NCBI GenBank assembly: GCA_035525365.1
Contig: DATLEK010000092.1
Span: 1 to 64,000 of the forward strand
Direction of reading: 5' to 3'
Length of the DNA: 64,000 bases
Source: GCA-2861595 sp035525365
GTDB lineage: Bacteria; Actinomycetota; Acidimicrobiia; Acidimicrobiales; GCA-2861595
Positions within the stretch are counted from its first letter, which is position 1. Each line of letters starts with the position of its first letter. The notes beneath the pieces are model-generated. The model ran no database searches. It was given only the letters and a program-made list of their open reading frames with translations, and had not been told where the DNA came from. The position numbers and the translations under genes were made by a program. Shown here one piece after another: positions 50,938-59,495 of the stretch.

Positions 50938-50984
50938 CAGCACTGATAATGCTGAGGTCGATGGTTCGACTCCATCTGGCCCCA
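50938..50984 (+). repeat. Partial tRNA-Ile copy (attachment-site duplicate)
   Basis: Covers the anticodon stem, variable region, T-arm and acceptor 3' strand of tRNA-Ile, 46 of 47 identical. It has no 5' half and is not a gene. The a-to-g change would weaken the acceptor stem, as expected for a copy free of selection. Confidence 0.85.
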
Positions 50985-51131
50985 CGTGCTGATTCTTAGG
51001 ACGATCCGGCGAGTACTGGTTGTCGTCAGTGTGGCCAGCGCGGTGACGGCCGTCCTTCGCTCGCGCCGGAGTAGCGGGTCACCGGCTCCGGCCGGAGGAT
51101 GGCACGAGCTTTCAGGGCCGGATCTCCGTTA

Positions 51132-52145
51132 GTGAAAGTGGTCGTAGTCGGGGTCGGGGCGGTCGGAGCCCGGGCCGCCCGCCAGATGATGGTGCCGGGA
51201 GCGACGACGGTCGTGTTGGTGGTCGACTCCGCCACCGATCGGGCTGAGGCGGTGGCCGCTTCGATCGGGCCACCCGTGGAGGTGACCTCATGGGGGCCGG
51301 GGATCCTGGGCGACGCCGATGTCGTCGTGCTGGCACTGCCCGACGGTCATCCCGCCATGGCGGCAGCAGCGCTCGTCGCCGGCGCCCATGTGGTGTCGGT
51401 AACCGACGATGTCGCCGAGGTACGGGGGCTGCTGGAACTGGACGAGGAAGCGCGCCGCCAGGGCCGCACGGTGTTGATCGGAGCCGGGCTCGCCCCTGGC
51501 CTGAGCTGCCTGTTGGCCAAGCATGCCGCCGCCGGCTTCGACCGTGTCGAGGAGGTTCACGTGGCCAAAGCGGGCACCGGCGGGCCGGCCTGCGCAAGAC
51601 ACCACCATGCCGCCCTCGACGCTGACGGCCCCGAGTGGCGGAATGGCGGGTGGACGACCAGGCGGGGCGGGTCGGGCCGGGAGCTGTCGTGGTTCCCCGA
51701 CCCTCTCGGCGCCCGAGACTGCTACCACGCGGCAGCGCCCGACCCCTTGCTTCTCGTGCCCGCCTTCCCGGAGGCGGTCAGGGTCACGGCTCGGCTGGCG
51801 GCCTCGAGGCGCGACCGGCTGACCGCCCGCCTTCCCATGATGCGCCGCCCCCACCCCGAGGGAACCCTGGGGGGAGTGCGGGTGGAGGTGCGGGGCCGGC
51901 GGGGCCTGGCCACCGACACGCGGGTTCTGGGTGCGCTCGACCGCCCGGCGGTGGCAGCAGGGGCGGTGGCCGCAGTGGCTGCAGACTGGGCCGGGACCGG
52001 CCGGCTCGCCCGTTCCGGGGCCGGTGGACTGGCCGAGATGGTCGAAGACCCGCTGCCTTTCCTCCAGGAGCTGGCTCATCGTGGCGTCCGGGCCGCCGCC
52101 TTCGGTGGTTCTGACTCCCCCATTGGAGTAGCCCCGTCGCTCTAG
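51132..52145 (+). CDS. Saccharopine dehydrogenase-like NAD(P)-binding protein
   Basis: 337 residues from GTG 51132. N-terminal Rossmann fold KVVVVGVGAVGARAARQMMV, then VLVVDSATDRAEAVAASIG and GDADVVVLALPDGHPAMAAA. The middle has VSVTDDVAEVRGLLELDEEA and IGAGLAPGLSCLLAKHAAAG, which is the usual saccharopine-dehydrogenase wording. The C-terminal half is basic and less conserved. Substrate unknown. The start was chosen at VKVVVVG; a frame from 51099 adds 11 residues. Confidence 0.7.
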   Translation: MKVVVVGVGAVGARAARQMMVPGATTVVLVVDSATDRAEAVAASIGPPVEVTSWGPGILGDADVVVLALPDGHPAMAAAALVAGAHVVSVTDDVAEVRGLLELDEEARRQGRTVLIGAGLAPGLSCLLAKHAAAGFDRVEEVHVAKAGTGGPACARHHHAALDADGPEWRNGGWTTRRGGSGRELSWFPDPLGARDCYHAAAPDPLLLVPAFPEAVRVTARLAASRRDRLTARLPMMRRPHPEGTLGGVRVEVRGRRGLATDTRVLGALDRPAVAAGAVAAVAADWAGTGRLARSGAGGLAEMVEDPLPFLQELAHRGVRAAAFGGSDSPIGVAPSL

Positions 52146-52208
52146 AGGATGGCGTCCTCCACGACGTCGGGCGGACCGCTGCCCGGGGGGATGTCAGTAG
52201 GGCCGGGC

Positions 52209-53630
52209 TCAGTAGGAGGAGCGCTCGGCCAGCCCGGCGGCGTAGTCAGGCCACCAGGTCCCGGCAGAGGGGCCGCCCCGGCACGTGCCGTCGGACTCGC
52301 CGGGGCGCTTCACCCAGAGGAGAGCGTCAAGTCCGCTCACGCCGGTTGACGTCGACGGCCGCCCGCCGAGTGCCCGACCCGGGGGATTGCACCAGGATTC
52401 GGCGCCGTCGTACGGACCGAGCCCGTTGCGGCTGGTGTCGACGACGAAGGCCTTCCCGCCGAGGTGCTCCGCCAACCCGGTCCCGTAGGCGATCTCGTTG
52501 GCCGTCGGTTGGAAATTTGAGACATTGAGCGAAAAGCCGCGGGCGCCGGACACGCCGGCCGCCTTCAGGCGGGCGGCCATCGTGTCGATCGGCACCCAGG
52601 CGGAGTGGCCGGCATCGATGTAGACGCTGGCGCCGCTCGCCGTGAGGGTGGTGCTGGCATCGGCGAGCAGGTCCAGGCGCTCCTGCTGCTGCACCGTGGT
52701 GAGGCAGGAGATCTGGCTCAGAGCGTCGGGCTCCAGGATGACTGCGGCCTTACGCCCGCCGATGCCCTTGGCCAGCTCCCGGACCCAGGCGCGGTACCCG
52801 TCAGGTGTACCGATGCCGCCGGCCGAGTAGGACCCGCAGTCGCGCAGAGGTATGGCATAGGAGACGAACACGGGGACGGCGCCGGCGGCGGCGATGGTGC
52901 CGATACGGGCGTTCACGTTGGACGCCAGCTCGGCGGTGGGGATCCAGTCTCCGACCCAGTCAGCTTGTGACTGGCCGGCAACCTTGTCGAAGAGCGCGGC
53001 ACGGGTGGGGTCAGACGTGCGGAGCGATGCCGCCTCCCGGGCCGCATTCGAGTACGGGTCAACGTACAGCGAGGCGCTTTCCAGGGCGTGTGACGGGCCT
53101 GCCGGGGCGGTTGTGGTGGTGGTCGTGGTCGTCGTGGAAGCTGGGGCGACCACGACCTCCACTACCCGTACACGGTCGAGGCGCAGGTTGCGGTCGCACT
53201 TCTTCGTCTTCTGGTCGTTGGAGTAGCCGATCACCACCGCGTGGCTGCCGGCCGGCAGCGGCACGGAGACGGCATAGTCGGTCCAGCGGGTGGACGACAC
53301 GTCAGTGGAAAGTACGAGGGTGCCGTCGACCCGCACGTCCATGCGGGGTGCCCCAGAGCAGAAATCGCCCCTGGCCCGCACCACGAGTTGCGTGCCAGCC
53401 CCGGTTGTCGTCGTGGCGGATGCGGTTCCGTTGGACCACAACAAGAGGGCGTGGCCGGCCGAGGCGTCAGCATCGGCGTAGGACGCGCCGGCGCCGGCGG
53501 TAAGCGCCATGATCTCGGCTTCGAGGCTGACGTCTGCTGCTGCGGGCGATACAGGAAGGGTGGCCACCACGGTGCCGGTGAGGGCGGCGATGGCAGCGGC
53601 GACGACTCGGGCATTGGCACGGCGAAGCAC
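52209..53630 (-). CDS. Secreted GH6 glycosidase (cellulase-type) with carbohydrate-binding domain
   Basis: 473 residues. Signal peptide 1-32 (ends near PAAADVS). Residues 33-165 are a beta-rich carbohydrate-binding-like domain (LEAEIMALTAGAGASYADAD, RVRVVEVVVAP). A run of nine Thr forms the linker (about 166-175). The GH6 catalytic domain (183-473) has the AIPLRDCGSYSAGG block with the conserved RDC and VILEPDALSQISC with the catalytic-acid Asp, then AGHSAWVPIDTMAARL and SNFQPTANEI. GH6 enzymes cut beta-1,4-glucan by inversion. It stands alone, with no other cellulase gene near. Confidence 0.88.
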   Translation of the reverse strand: MLRRANARVVAAAIAALTGTVVATLPVSPAAADVSLEAEIMALTAGAGASYADADASAGHALLLWSNGTASATTTTGAGTQLVVRARGDFCSGAPRMDVRVDGTLVLSTDVSSTRWTDYAVSVPLPAGSHAVVIGYSNDQKTKKCDRNLRLDRVRVVEVVVAPASTTTTTTTTTAPAGPSHALESASLYVDPYSNAAREAASLRTSDPTRAALFDKVAGQSQADWVGDWIPTAELASNVNARIGTIAAAGAVPVFVSYAIPLRDCGSYSAGGIGTPDGYRAWVRELAKGIGGRKAAVILEPDALSQISCLTTVQQQERLDLLADASTTLTASGASVYIDAGHSAWVPIDTMAARLKAAGVSGARGFSLNVSNFQPTANEIAYGTGLAEHLGGKAFVVDTSRNGLGPYDGAESWCNPPGRALGGRPSTSTGVSGLDALLWVKRPGESDGTCRGGPSAGTWWPDYAAGLAERSSY

Positions 53631-53812
53631 GGGCCATCATCGACAGGCCCGAAGACCAGCTTGATCGGTTGCCGCTCTATTCGTGGCTGGCGCCGGACAT
53701 CGAGTTGGATCGCAAGCGGAATGGAGAAGGGTCGGGCCAGGGAATGGTGGGACCGTGCTCGGTGGGCGTTACGCTGGCCTGACCCGAGGGATTTCTCCTC
53801 AATTCACAGCCT

Positions 53813-53889
53813 GGGGACGTAGCTCAGCTGGCTAGAGCACCGCCTTTGCAAGGCGGGGGTCGTGGGTTCGAATCCCATCGTCTCCACCA
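53813..53889 (+). tRNA. alaT: tRNA-Ala (TGC)
   Basis: Acceptor ggggacg pairs with cgtctcc (one G-T), discriminator a, CCA encoded (53887-53889). Anticodon stem ccgcc/ggcgg with loop tttgcaa, anticodon TGC. D-arm gctc/gagc, T-arm gtggg/cccat. In mycobacteria tRNA-Ile and tRNA-Ala follow DUF3566 directly; here 3.8 kb separate them. Confidence 0.97.
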
Positions 53890-54210
53890 GAGGAACCGCA
53901 GGCCATAGGTATCGTAGCGGCCAAGACAGCCGATCACGCCAGAACTCCTCCGGCGGCTATCCACAGGGTGTACATGGACGAACCGGCTTTCGTGAGGCTC
54001 GATCGGGCTAGGCGTCATCGTCGCCGGGCGGGTGGCTGGAGGCTGCGCCATCTCGTGAAGCTACCTACTGGCCGGGCCAGTCCCGGACCACCCGAGCTGA
54101 CTAGTCGAATGCTCAAGTTTCACTGTGCGTGGTCGAAGTTGACGGGGTGCCTCGCGTCCGCGGGCGCGCTTCTGCAGCCGTACAAGAGAGTCCCACCAGA
54201 AAGCAGGAAG
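53890..54210. other. Intergenic region before the Ig-repeat gene
   Basis: 321 bp with no credible gene. It holds a DnaA-box-like ctatccaca (53957-53965, 8 of 9 matches) and must contain the promoter of the repeat protein gene. Confidence 0.45.
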
Positions 54211-56160
54211 ATGGTTCAGGTCCGGACAGGCGTGGGGCTGCTGGCGGCAGCAGCGTCGGCCGTCGCGCTCGTCGCCCTCGCCTCGCCCGCCGGCGCCAGC
54301 TCCGCTGCGCCGCAGATCATCAGCTCGCCGGCACCCGACCCCGGGAACGACACCACGCCCACTTGGGCCTTCAGCGTCGACAACGCCGGACAGTTGTCCT
54401 GCCGACTCACCGGGCCCGGGCGTCCCGATGCCTATACCGACTGCGCCAGCCCCATCATTTACGACCTCGCCGGCCACGCCGACGGCACCTACACCTTCGC
54501 CGTGCGCCGGCAGCCCTCGAACGCCAACAGCGATGAGACGGCAGCCACCAGCACTTATACCCTGGACACCTCGGCTCCGGTCATCATCACCTCCGGACCT
54601 CCGAGCCCCAGCGCCGCCAGCTCCGGCAGCTGGACGTTCACGGCCGAGGCCGGAGCGACCTTCGAGTGCAAGCTCGGTCTGTCCGGATCCAATCCCGCAT
54701 TCAGCCCCTGCAGCAGCGGTGCCACGTTCGCATTCCCCACCGACGGCACCTACACCTTCACCGTCCAGGCCACCGACCCTCTCGGCAACACCGGCCCGCC
54801 GGCCAGCGCCATCCACATCCGCCAGGCTGTCGTCCTGGTTCCGCCCCCGCCACCCCCGCCACCCCCCCCGGGTACCCCCGTCATCACATCGGCTCTCGCT
54901 CGGGTGGGGCAAAGCACCAGCTCAGCATGGTCCTTCACCGCAGATCCGGGGGCTTCGACCTTCTGCCAGCTGAGCCCGCCGGGGCCAAATCCAAGCGGCT
55001 TCATCGCCTGCTCCAGCCCAGCGACCTACAGCGTCGTCACCGACGGCACTTACACCTTCGCGGTGTACGCGACCAACGCATCGGGTACGAGCGCCACCGC
55101 CAACGACACCTACACGCTCGACACGTCGGCCCCGGCGGCCCCGGTGATCGGCAGCGGTCCGGCGTCGCCCGGCACCGACACCACACCCCGATGGACCTTC
55201 ACCGCCGACGCAGAAAGCGAGTCCGAGTGCATGCTGGCGAGCGGGACCACGGTTATCGCCACCTGGGAGCCATGCTCCGGTTCAGAGTCCTATCGGCTGT
55301 CCGATGCGGGCAGCTACGTCTTCTCCGTCCGGTCCCGCGATGCCGCAGGCAACACCAGCCCTACGAGCAGTGCCGTCTATGTCTTCCAGCCCGTCAGCCG
55401 TGGAGCCACCGGGCCCACCGGGCCACCGCCGGCACCCCCTGTGAACCGGCCCACGACCCCCCCCGCCGAGCCTGCGCCTGAGGGCCCGACGCCCGCCGGC
55501 CCCACCCCCTCCGGCCCGACGCCGGCCGTCCCTGTGACGCCGCCGGCCCCGGGCCTGAACAAGACCGGCGGAGCCCCCGCCTCGGTCGTGGACCCGGGTT
55601 CCGGCGCGCGGCCCACCCAACCCGTGCCCCTCGCCGGCCCCCGGTCGGCGCCGGCCTCGGTCGTGGTCCCCGCCGCGGCCCCCACTCTGGCACCGGCCGC
55701 CACCGTTACACCCACCCCTGCCCAGCAGGTGCCTACGGCGCCGGCTGAAACGTTCACCCGAAATGCGCCGGCGGCGCCAAGCCCCGCACCTGGGGTCACC
55801 CCCAGATCTTTGATCGCCACTGCGGTGGCACCAGCGACAACCTCTACCCAAAACCAAGGCCAAGCGGTCCCTCCGCCCGGCCCCTCGGAGCTGGATGCCG
55901 GCGACGAGTCCGCCGCCCCCCCCGCCCTGCTGCCGTCCCAGACCGACGAGACGGTGGCCGAAACCATCCTGGACGTGGGCGTGGAAGCGGTGAAGAAGTC
56001 GGCCTTCCCCTTCCTTCTGCTCCTCATCGTGTTCCTGTTCCTCGTGGTGCAGGACCGGATCGACCGGCGGGACCCGAAGTTGGCGATGGCGCCGGTGTAC
56101 CGCGACGCCGCCCTCAGTTTCACGCCCCCGCCGACCTGGTCCCCACCCCGCCATGACTGA
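54211..56160 (+). CDS. Secreted Ig-like repeat protein with C-terminal membrane anchor
   Basis: 649 residues from ATG 54211, after gcaggaag. Signal peptide 1-30 (VALVALASPAGASS). Four Ig-like repeats of about 90 residues follow, with paired Cys and the phrases DTTPTWAFSVDNA, SCRLTGPG, DGTYTFAV and YTLDTSAP; a Pro10 run separates repeats 2 and 3. Then comes a 170-residue Pro/Ala/Thr stalk, a membrane helix near 595-615 (FPFLLLLIVFLFLVVQ) and a short cytoplasmic tail. Surface adhesion or sensing is likely but inferred. Its stop overlaps the diguanylate cyclase gene by 8 bp. Confidence 0.72.
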   Translation: MVQVRTGVGLLAAAASAVALVALASPAGASSAAPQIISSPAPDPGNDTTPTWAFSVDNAGQLSCRLTGPGRPDAYTDCASPIIYDLAGHADGTYTFAVRRQPSNANSDETAATSTYTLDTSAPVIITSGPPSPSAASSGSWTFTAEAGATFECKLGLSGSNPAFSPCSSGATFAFPTDGTYTFTVQATDPLGNTGPPASAIHIRQAVVLVPPPPPPPPPPGTPVITSALARVGQSTSSAWSFTADPGASTFCQLSPPGPNPSGFIACSSPATYSVVTDGTYTFAVYATNASGTSATANDTYTLDTSAPAAPVIGSGPASPGTDTTPRWTFTADAESESECMLASGTTVIATWEPCSGSESYRLSDAGSYVFSVRSRDAAGNTSPTSSAVYVFQPVSRGATGPTGPPPAPPVNRPTTPPAEPAPEGPTPAGPTPSGPTPAVPVTPPAPGLNKTGGAPASVVDPGSGARPTQPVPLAGPRSAPASVVVPAAAPTLAPAATVTPTPAQQVPTAPAETFTRNAPAAPSPAPGVTPRSLIATAVAPATTSTQNQGQAVPPPGPSELDAGDESAAPPALLPSQTDETVAETILDVGVEAVKKSAFPFLLLLIVFLFLVVQDRIDRRDPKLAMAPVYRDAALSFTPPPTWSPPRHD

Positions 56161-57769
56161 CCGGGTCCGCAGCGCGGGCGAGCTCGTCCCCCTGGCTGAA
56201 CGGGTGCAGCGGATGCAGCTCTTCCGCCTCGGGGTCTCCGCCGCCGTCGTGTTGTTCGCTCTGCTGGCACCGGACGCCCTCGACGCCGGCCTCGGTGACC
56301 TCGCCGCCGGTGTCGGCGCCTATCTGGCCCTCAGTCTCGGCTGCGAGTGGTGGTGGCACCGTTCCCGTGGCGGGCTGGTCCTGTTCGGCGCCATGCTCAT
56401 CGTCGACGGCATCTTCCTCGCCTGGGCGTCGTACCTGACCGGCGGCATGATCAGTCCGCTCCGGTACCTGATCCTGCTCCATCTCATCGCCGTCAGCCTC
56501 CTCGCCTCCCACCGGACCGGGCTCAAGCTGGCGCTGTGGCACTCTCTTCTTCTGTTCGTGGTGTTCTACGCCCAGGAGGCGGACCTCCTCCGGCCCTTCG
56601 GCCAGGCGGTGGAGCAACTGCCGGGATCCAACTTCCAGCAACTGGTGGGCTTCGTCGCCGTCTTCTGGCTGGTGGCCATGATCACCGGCACCCTCTCGGC
56701 GGTGAACGAACGAGAGCTACGCCGGCGGCGATACGACCTCGAAGCGCTGGCCCGCATGGCCGTCGACCTCGAGGATGCCACCGATCCCGGCGCGGTGGCT
56801 CAGGTCCTGCTCGACAGCGTGGTGGACGCCTTCAGCTTCGGGCGGTCCGCCGTGCTGGGCGGACAGGGGGATGAACTGTCGGTGATGGCCGCACTGGGGA
56901 CCGGGCGTGCTCCCACGCCCCGTCACCGGCCGGTGGCCAAGTCAGTCCTGCATCACGCCAGGGAGAGCCGCATGACCCAGCTCGTCCTGGAGCTCGACGC
57001 CGGGAACGATCCGTGGCTGGCGTCGCTGTTCCCCTCGGCTCGCAACCTGGCCCTGGTGCCACTGACGGCCGAGGGCCGATCGGTGGGCGTACTGGTCATC
57101 GAACACTCCCTCCGGCAGGGCTCGCGCATCGAACGGCGAGTCGTGTCGATCGTGGAGCGGTTCACCTCCCAAGCCGCCTTGGCGCTGCGCAACGCATGGC
57201 TACTGGAGCAACTGCAGAAGGTCGCCTCCACCGACGGCCTCACCGGTATCGCCAACCGGCGGGCCTTCGACACGGTTCTGGAGCGGGAGCTGGCCCGAGC
57301 CTCCCGTGCCGGCACCATGGTCTCTCTCGTCCTGCTGGACATCGACCACTTCAAGAAGTTCAACGACGCCCACGGGCACCAGAGTGGAGACGACGTGTTG
57401 CGAGCCGTGGCCGCCAGCCTGGCTCTGGAGTGCCGCGAGTACGACACCCCCGCCCGCTACGGGGGCGAGGAGTTCGCCGTCGTCCTGCCGAACTGTTCGC
57501 CCGAGGAGGCTCATACCGCCGCCGAGCGGCTACGCCTCGCCGTGGCCGGAGCTGATTCCCCCCTGCCGGTGACGGTCAGCGCCGGCATAGCCACGTTCCC
57601 GATCAACGGAAAGGACCCTGTGTCGGTGGTGACGGCTGCCGACGAGGCCTTGTACGAGTCGAAGCGTGCCGGTCGGAACTGCGTCACGGCGTCAAGCCGC
57701 ACGACGCCGCAACCGGCGTCGGCGCCTGCCGTGCACGAGGAACGTAGGAGCGCCCCCCAGAACCGCTGA
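56153..57769 (+). CDS. Membrane GAF-GGDEF diguanylate cyclase
   Basis: 538 residues from ATG 56153. Five or six membrane helices in the first 180 residues, then a GAF-like domain (about 195-345; ARMAVDLEDATDPGAVAQVL, ERFTSQAALALRNAWLLEQL) and a GGDEF domain (about 350-515; STDGLTGIANRRAFDTVLER, LLDIDHFKKFNDAHGHQSGD, RYGGEEFAVVLP). The GGEEF centre is intact, so it should make cyclic di-GMP. It is co-transcribed with the surface repeat protein. A PilT gene in the same region may be one of the outputs, which is speculation. Confidence 0.9.
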   Translation: MTDRVRSAGELVPLAERVQRMQLFRLGVSAAVVLFALLAPDALDAGLGDLAAGVGAYLALSLGCEWWWHRSRGGLVLFGAMLIVDGIFLAWASYLTGGMISPLRYLILLHLIAVSLLASHRTGLKLALWHSLLLFVVFYAQEADLLRPFGQAVEQLPGSNFQQLVGFVAVFWLVAMITGTLSAVNERELRRRRYDLEALARMAVDLEDATDPGAVAQVLLDSVVDAFSFGRSAVLGGQGDELSVMAALGTGRAPTPRHRPVAKSVLHHARESRMTQLVLELDAGNDPWLASLFPSARNLALVPLTAEGRSVGVLVIEHSLRQGSRIERRVVSIVERFTSQAALALRNAWLLEQLQKVASTDGLTGIANRRAFDTVLERELARASRAGTMVSLVLLDIDHFKKFNDAHGHQSGDDVLRAVAASLALECREYDTPARYGGEEFAVVLPNCSPEEAHTAAERLRLAVAGADSPLPVTVSAGIATFPINGKDPVSVVTAADEALYESKRAGRNCVTASSRTTPQPASAPAVHEERRSAPQNR

Positions 57770-57783
57770 TCCCCCCGGCGACG

Positions 57784-58707
57784 TCAGGCGGGGGTCGGTA
57801 CTCGCTCGGCGTGCTCGGCCCGCTCGGCCCGGCGATCCCGCAGACGTTGTGCCGCCTTGCCCACCTTGGCCACCCTGGAGACCAGACGCTCCCGGGCCTG
57901 CTCGGCCTCGGGTGACAGACCCTCCAGGGACTCCACGCCCCAGCAGCGGAGCACCACCGGCACCAGGATGTGGTCGTGGTGCTCGATGAAGTCATAGACA
58001 CCGGCGTGGGCGATGAGCTTGGCGTGGGCGGCGAAGTTCGGGATCCCCACTCCGGGCATGGCGAAGTCGCGCACTTGGCGCTCGATGGCAATGACTACGG
58101 TGGACGGGTCGAGCTCGATTGCCGCGCTCGTGGCGTCACGATAGAAGAGGTAGTGGAGGTTCTCGTCGGCGGCCACACGGGCCATCACGTCGTAGCCGGC
58201 GCGGTCGGTGAGCAGCTTTCCGGTGTTGCGATGGGAGATACGGGTAGCCAGCTCCTGCAGGGCAACGTAGACGAGGGCGTCGGCCACGGTTTCCGGCTCG
58301 GGGACCACCGCGGTGGAAACCTGCTGCATCCGTCCCCGCTCGAGCTCCACGGGATCGAGAGCCCGGGTGACGGTGAGGTAGTCGCGCATGACGATGGCAT
58401 GTCGACCCTCTTCGGCTGTCCACCGCCGGTTCCAGGTCTTCCAGGCACCGTCGGTGAAGACGGAGTCGATGTGGGCGAAGTAGTACGGAAGATTGTCCTC
58501 GGTGAGCAGGTTCACGAACAGGGCACTTCGCACCGTGTCCGGCATGTCGTACTCGCTGGGGTCCCACTCCTCGTTGGCCTCGAAGTCGCGGCCGCGGCCC
58601 CACGGAACCAACTCGTGGGGGAACCACTCCTTGGCCGTGGCCAGGTGTCGGTCCAGCAACGTGGCCACGGTGGGCTCGAGCTCGTGCAGCAGGGCGGTTT
58701 CCTCCAT
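57784..58707 (-). CDS. Acyl-ACP desaturase-like ferritin-fold diiron protein
   Basis: 307 residues from ATG 58707. Iron-ligand blocks appear in order: LLTEDNLPYYFAHIDSVF, RWTAEEGRHAIVMRDYLTV, LQELATRISHRNTG and ARVAADENLHYLFYRDA, giving the E...ExxH twice pattern of the acyl-ACP desaturase (DesA1/DesA2) family. It should put a double bond in acyl-ACP or acyl-CoA. The frame is open to 58746, but that stretch is occupied by a perfect palindrome, so 58707 is preferred. Confidence 0.85.
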   Translation of the reverse strand: MEETALLHELEPTVATLLDRHLATAKEWFPHELVPWGRGRDFEANEEWDPSEYDMPDTVRSALFVNLLTEDNLPYYFAHIDSVFTDGAWKTWNRRWTAEEGRHAIVMRDYLTVTRALDPVELERGRMQQVSTAVVPEPETVADALVYVALQELATRISHRNTGKLLTDRAGYDVMARVAADENLHYLFYRDATSAAIELDPSTVVIAIERQVRDFAMPGVGIPNFAAHAKLIAHAGVYDFIEHHDHILVPVVLRCWGVESLEGLSPEAEQARERLVSRVAKVGKAAQRLRDRRAERAEHAERVPTPA

Positions 58708-58712
58708 GCCCT

Positions 58713-58740
58713 GCAGCCTACCTACTGGTAGGTAGGCTGC
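58713..58740. promoter_or_regulatory. Perfect 28-bp palindrome before the desaturase gene
   Basis: Arms gcagcctacctac and gtaggtaggctgc (13 bp each) surround tg. It ends 6 bp before the desaturase start and 87 bp before the divergent peroxiredoxin start. Its core, ctacctac/gtaggtag, is of the type bound by TetR-family regulators that control fatty-acid genes. No such regulator is in the window. Confidence 0.75.
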
Positions 58741-58826
58741 GTTCATCGGGAATGGACGCCGGCCTGCATTGTTGACTCCAGAGGTCGGGTATCCTGGCCG
58801 ACACCATCGAATCTGGAGGTAACGAC

Positions 58827-59462
58827 ATGGCGCTGCAACTAGGAGACGAGGCCCCGGACTTCACCGCCGACACCACCGAGGGCACCATCGGCTTCCACGA
58901 GTGGCTCGGTGACGGCTGGGGCGTTCTGTTCTCCCACCCGAAAGACTTCACCCCGGTGTGCACCACGGAGCTGGGCGCGGTGGCCAAGCTGAAGGACGAG
59001 TTCGCCACGCGCAACACCAAGGTTTTGGCCATCAGCGTCGACTCCGTGGAAGACCACCAGCGCTGGGTGGGCGACATCGAGGAGACTCAGGGCGCCAAGG
59101 TGGAGTACCCCCTGATCGGGGACCCCGACCGGAAGATCGCCGACCTCTACGGGATGATCCACCCCAAGGCCGAGGACACCCAGACCGTGCGCTCGGTCTT
59201 CGTGATCGGGCCGGACAAGACGATCAAGCTCATGATCACCTATCCCCAGTCGGCGGGGCGTAACTTCGCCGAGATCCTGCGGGTGATCGACTCCCTGCAG
59301 CTCAGCGCCAAGTACCGGGTCTCCACGCCGGCGGACTGGCAGGACGGCCAGGACGTGATCATCCAGCCTGCGGTGTCCGACGAGGAGGCCAAGGAGAAGT
59401 TCCCCAAGGGCTGGGAAGCGGTCAAGCCCTATCTGCGGCTCACGCCCCAGCCCGACAAGTAG
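58827..59462 (+). CDS. 1-Cys peroxiredoxin (Prx6 type)
   Basis: 211 residues from ATG 58827, after tggaggt. Peroxidatic Cys in SHPKDFTPVCTTELGAVAKL (about residue 46), then VLAISVDSVEDHQRWVGDIE, KIADLYGMIHPKA, VRSVFVIGPDKTIKLMITYP and the long C-terminal domain (VIIQPAVSDEEAKEKFPKGW) of the Prx6 class; no resolving Cys is seen. It removes hydroperoxides, including lipid ones, which fits a place opposite a desaturase. Regulation could involve the shared palindrome. Confidence 0.93.
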   Translation: MALQLGDEAPDFTADTTEGTIGFHEWLGDGWGVLFSHPKDFTPVCTTELGAVAKLKDEFATRNTKVLAISVDSVEDHQRWVGDIEETQGAKVEYPLIGDPDRKIADLYGMIHPKAEDTQTVRSVFVIGPDKTIKLMITYPQSAGRNFAEILRVIDSLQLSAKYRVSTPADWQDGQDVIIQPAVSDEEAKEKFPKGWEAVKPYLRLTPQPDK

Positions 59463-59495
59463 CTCTCTCCCGGACCTCACGAACAGCAGGCCAAG

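Larger units (their letters stand above)
49939..50984. mobile_element. tRNA-Ile mini-island carrying one toxin-antitoxin pair
   Basis: The 3' 47 bases of the tRNA gene (49939-49985) recur as a direct copy at 50938-50984 with a single difference (a 49979 versus g 50978). The repeat unit is exactly 999 bp. Between the copies there are only a RelE-type toxin gene and a YefM/Phd-type antitoxin gene, both leftward. There is no integrase. The duplicated tRNA 3' end is the classic mark of tyrosine-recombinase integration, so this is either a minimal mobilisable unit or the remnant of a larger island. Confidence 0.75.
50781..51131. other. Right arm of the mini-island and flank
   Basis: Holds the TA promoter region, the second 22-bp repeat (50848-50869), the tRNA-Ile 3' copy (50938-50984) and about 147 bp of flank before the dehydrogenase-like gene. 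No credible gene. Confidence 0.5.

Noticed and set aside
50938..50984. Second tRNA-Ile gene
   Set aside because: It lacks the 5' half and has a mutated acceptor strand; it is an attachment-site copy.
53824..54051. Leftward small gene with WWRRWDSNPRPPPCKGG
   Set aside because: This wording is the well-known antisense translation of tRNA-Ala and flanks, not a protein.
54061..54912. Leftward open frame over the Ig-repeat gene
   Set aside because: Gly/Arg-rich shadow of the repeats on the other strand.
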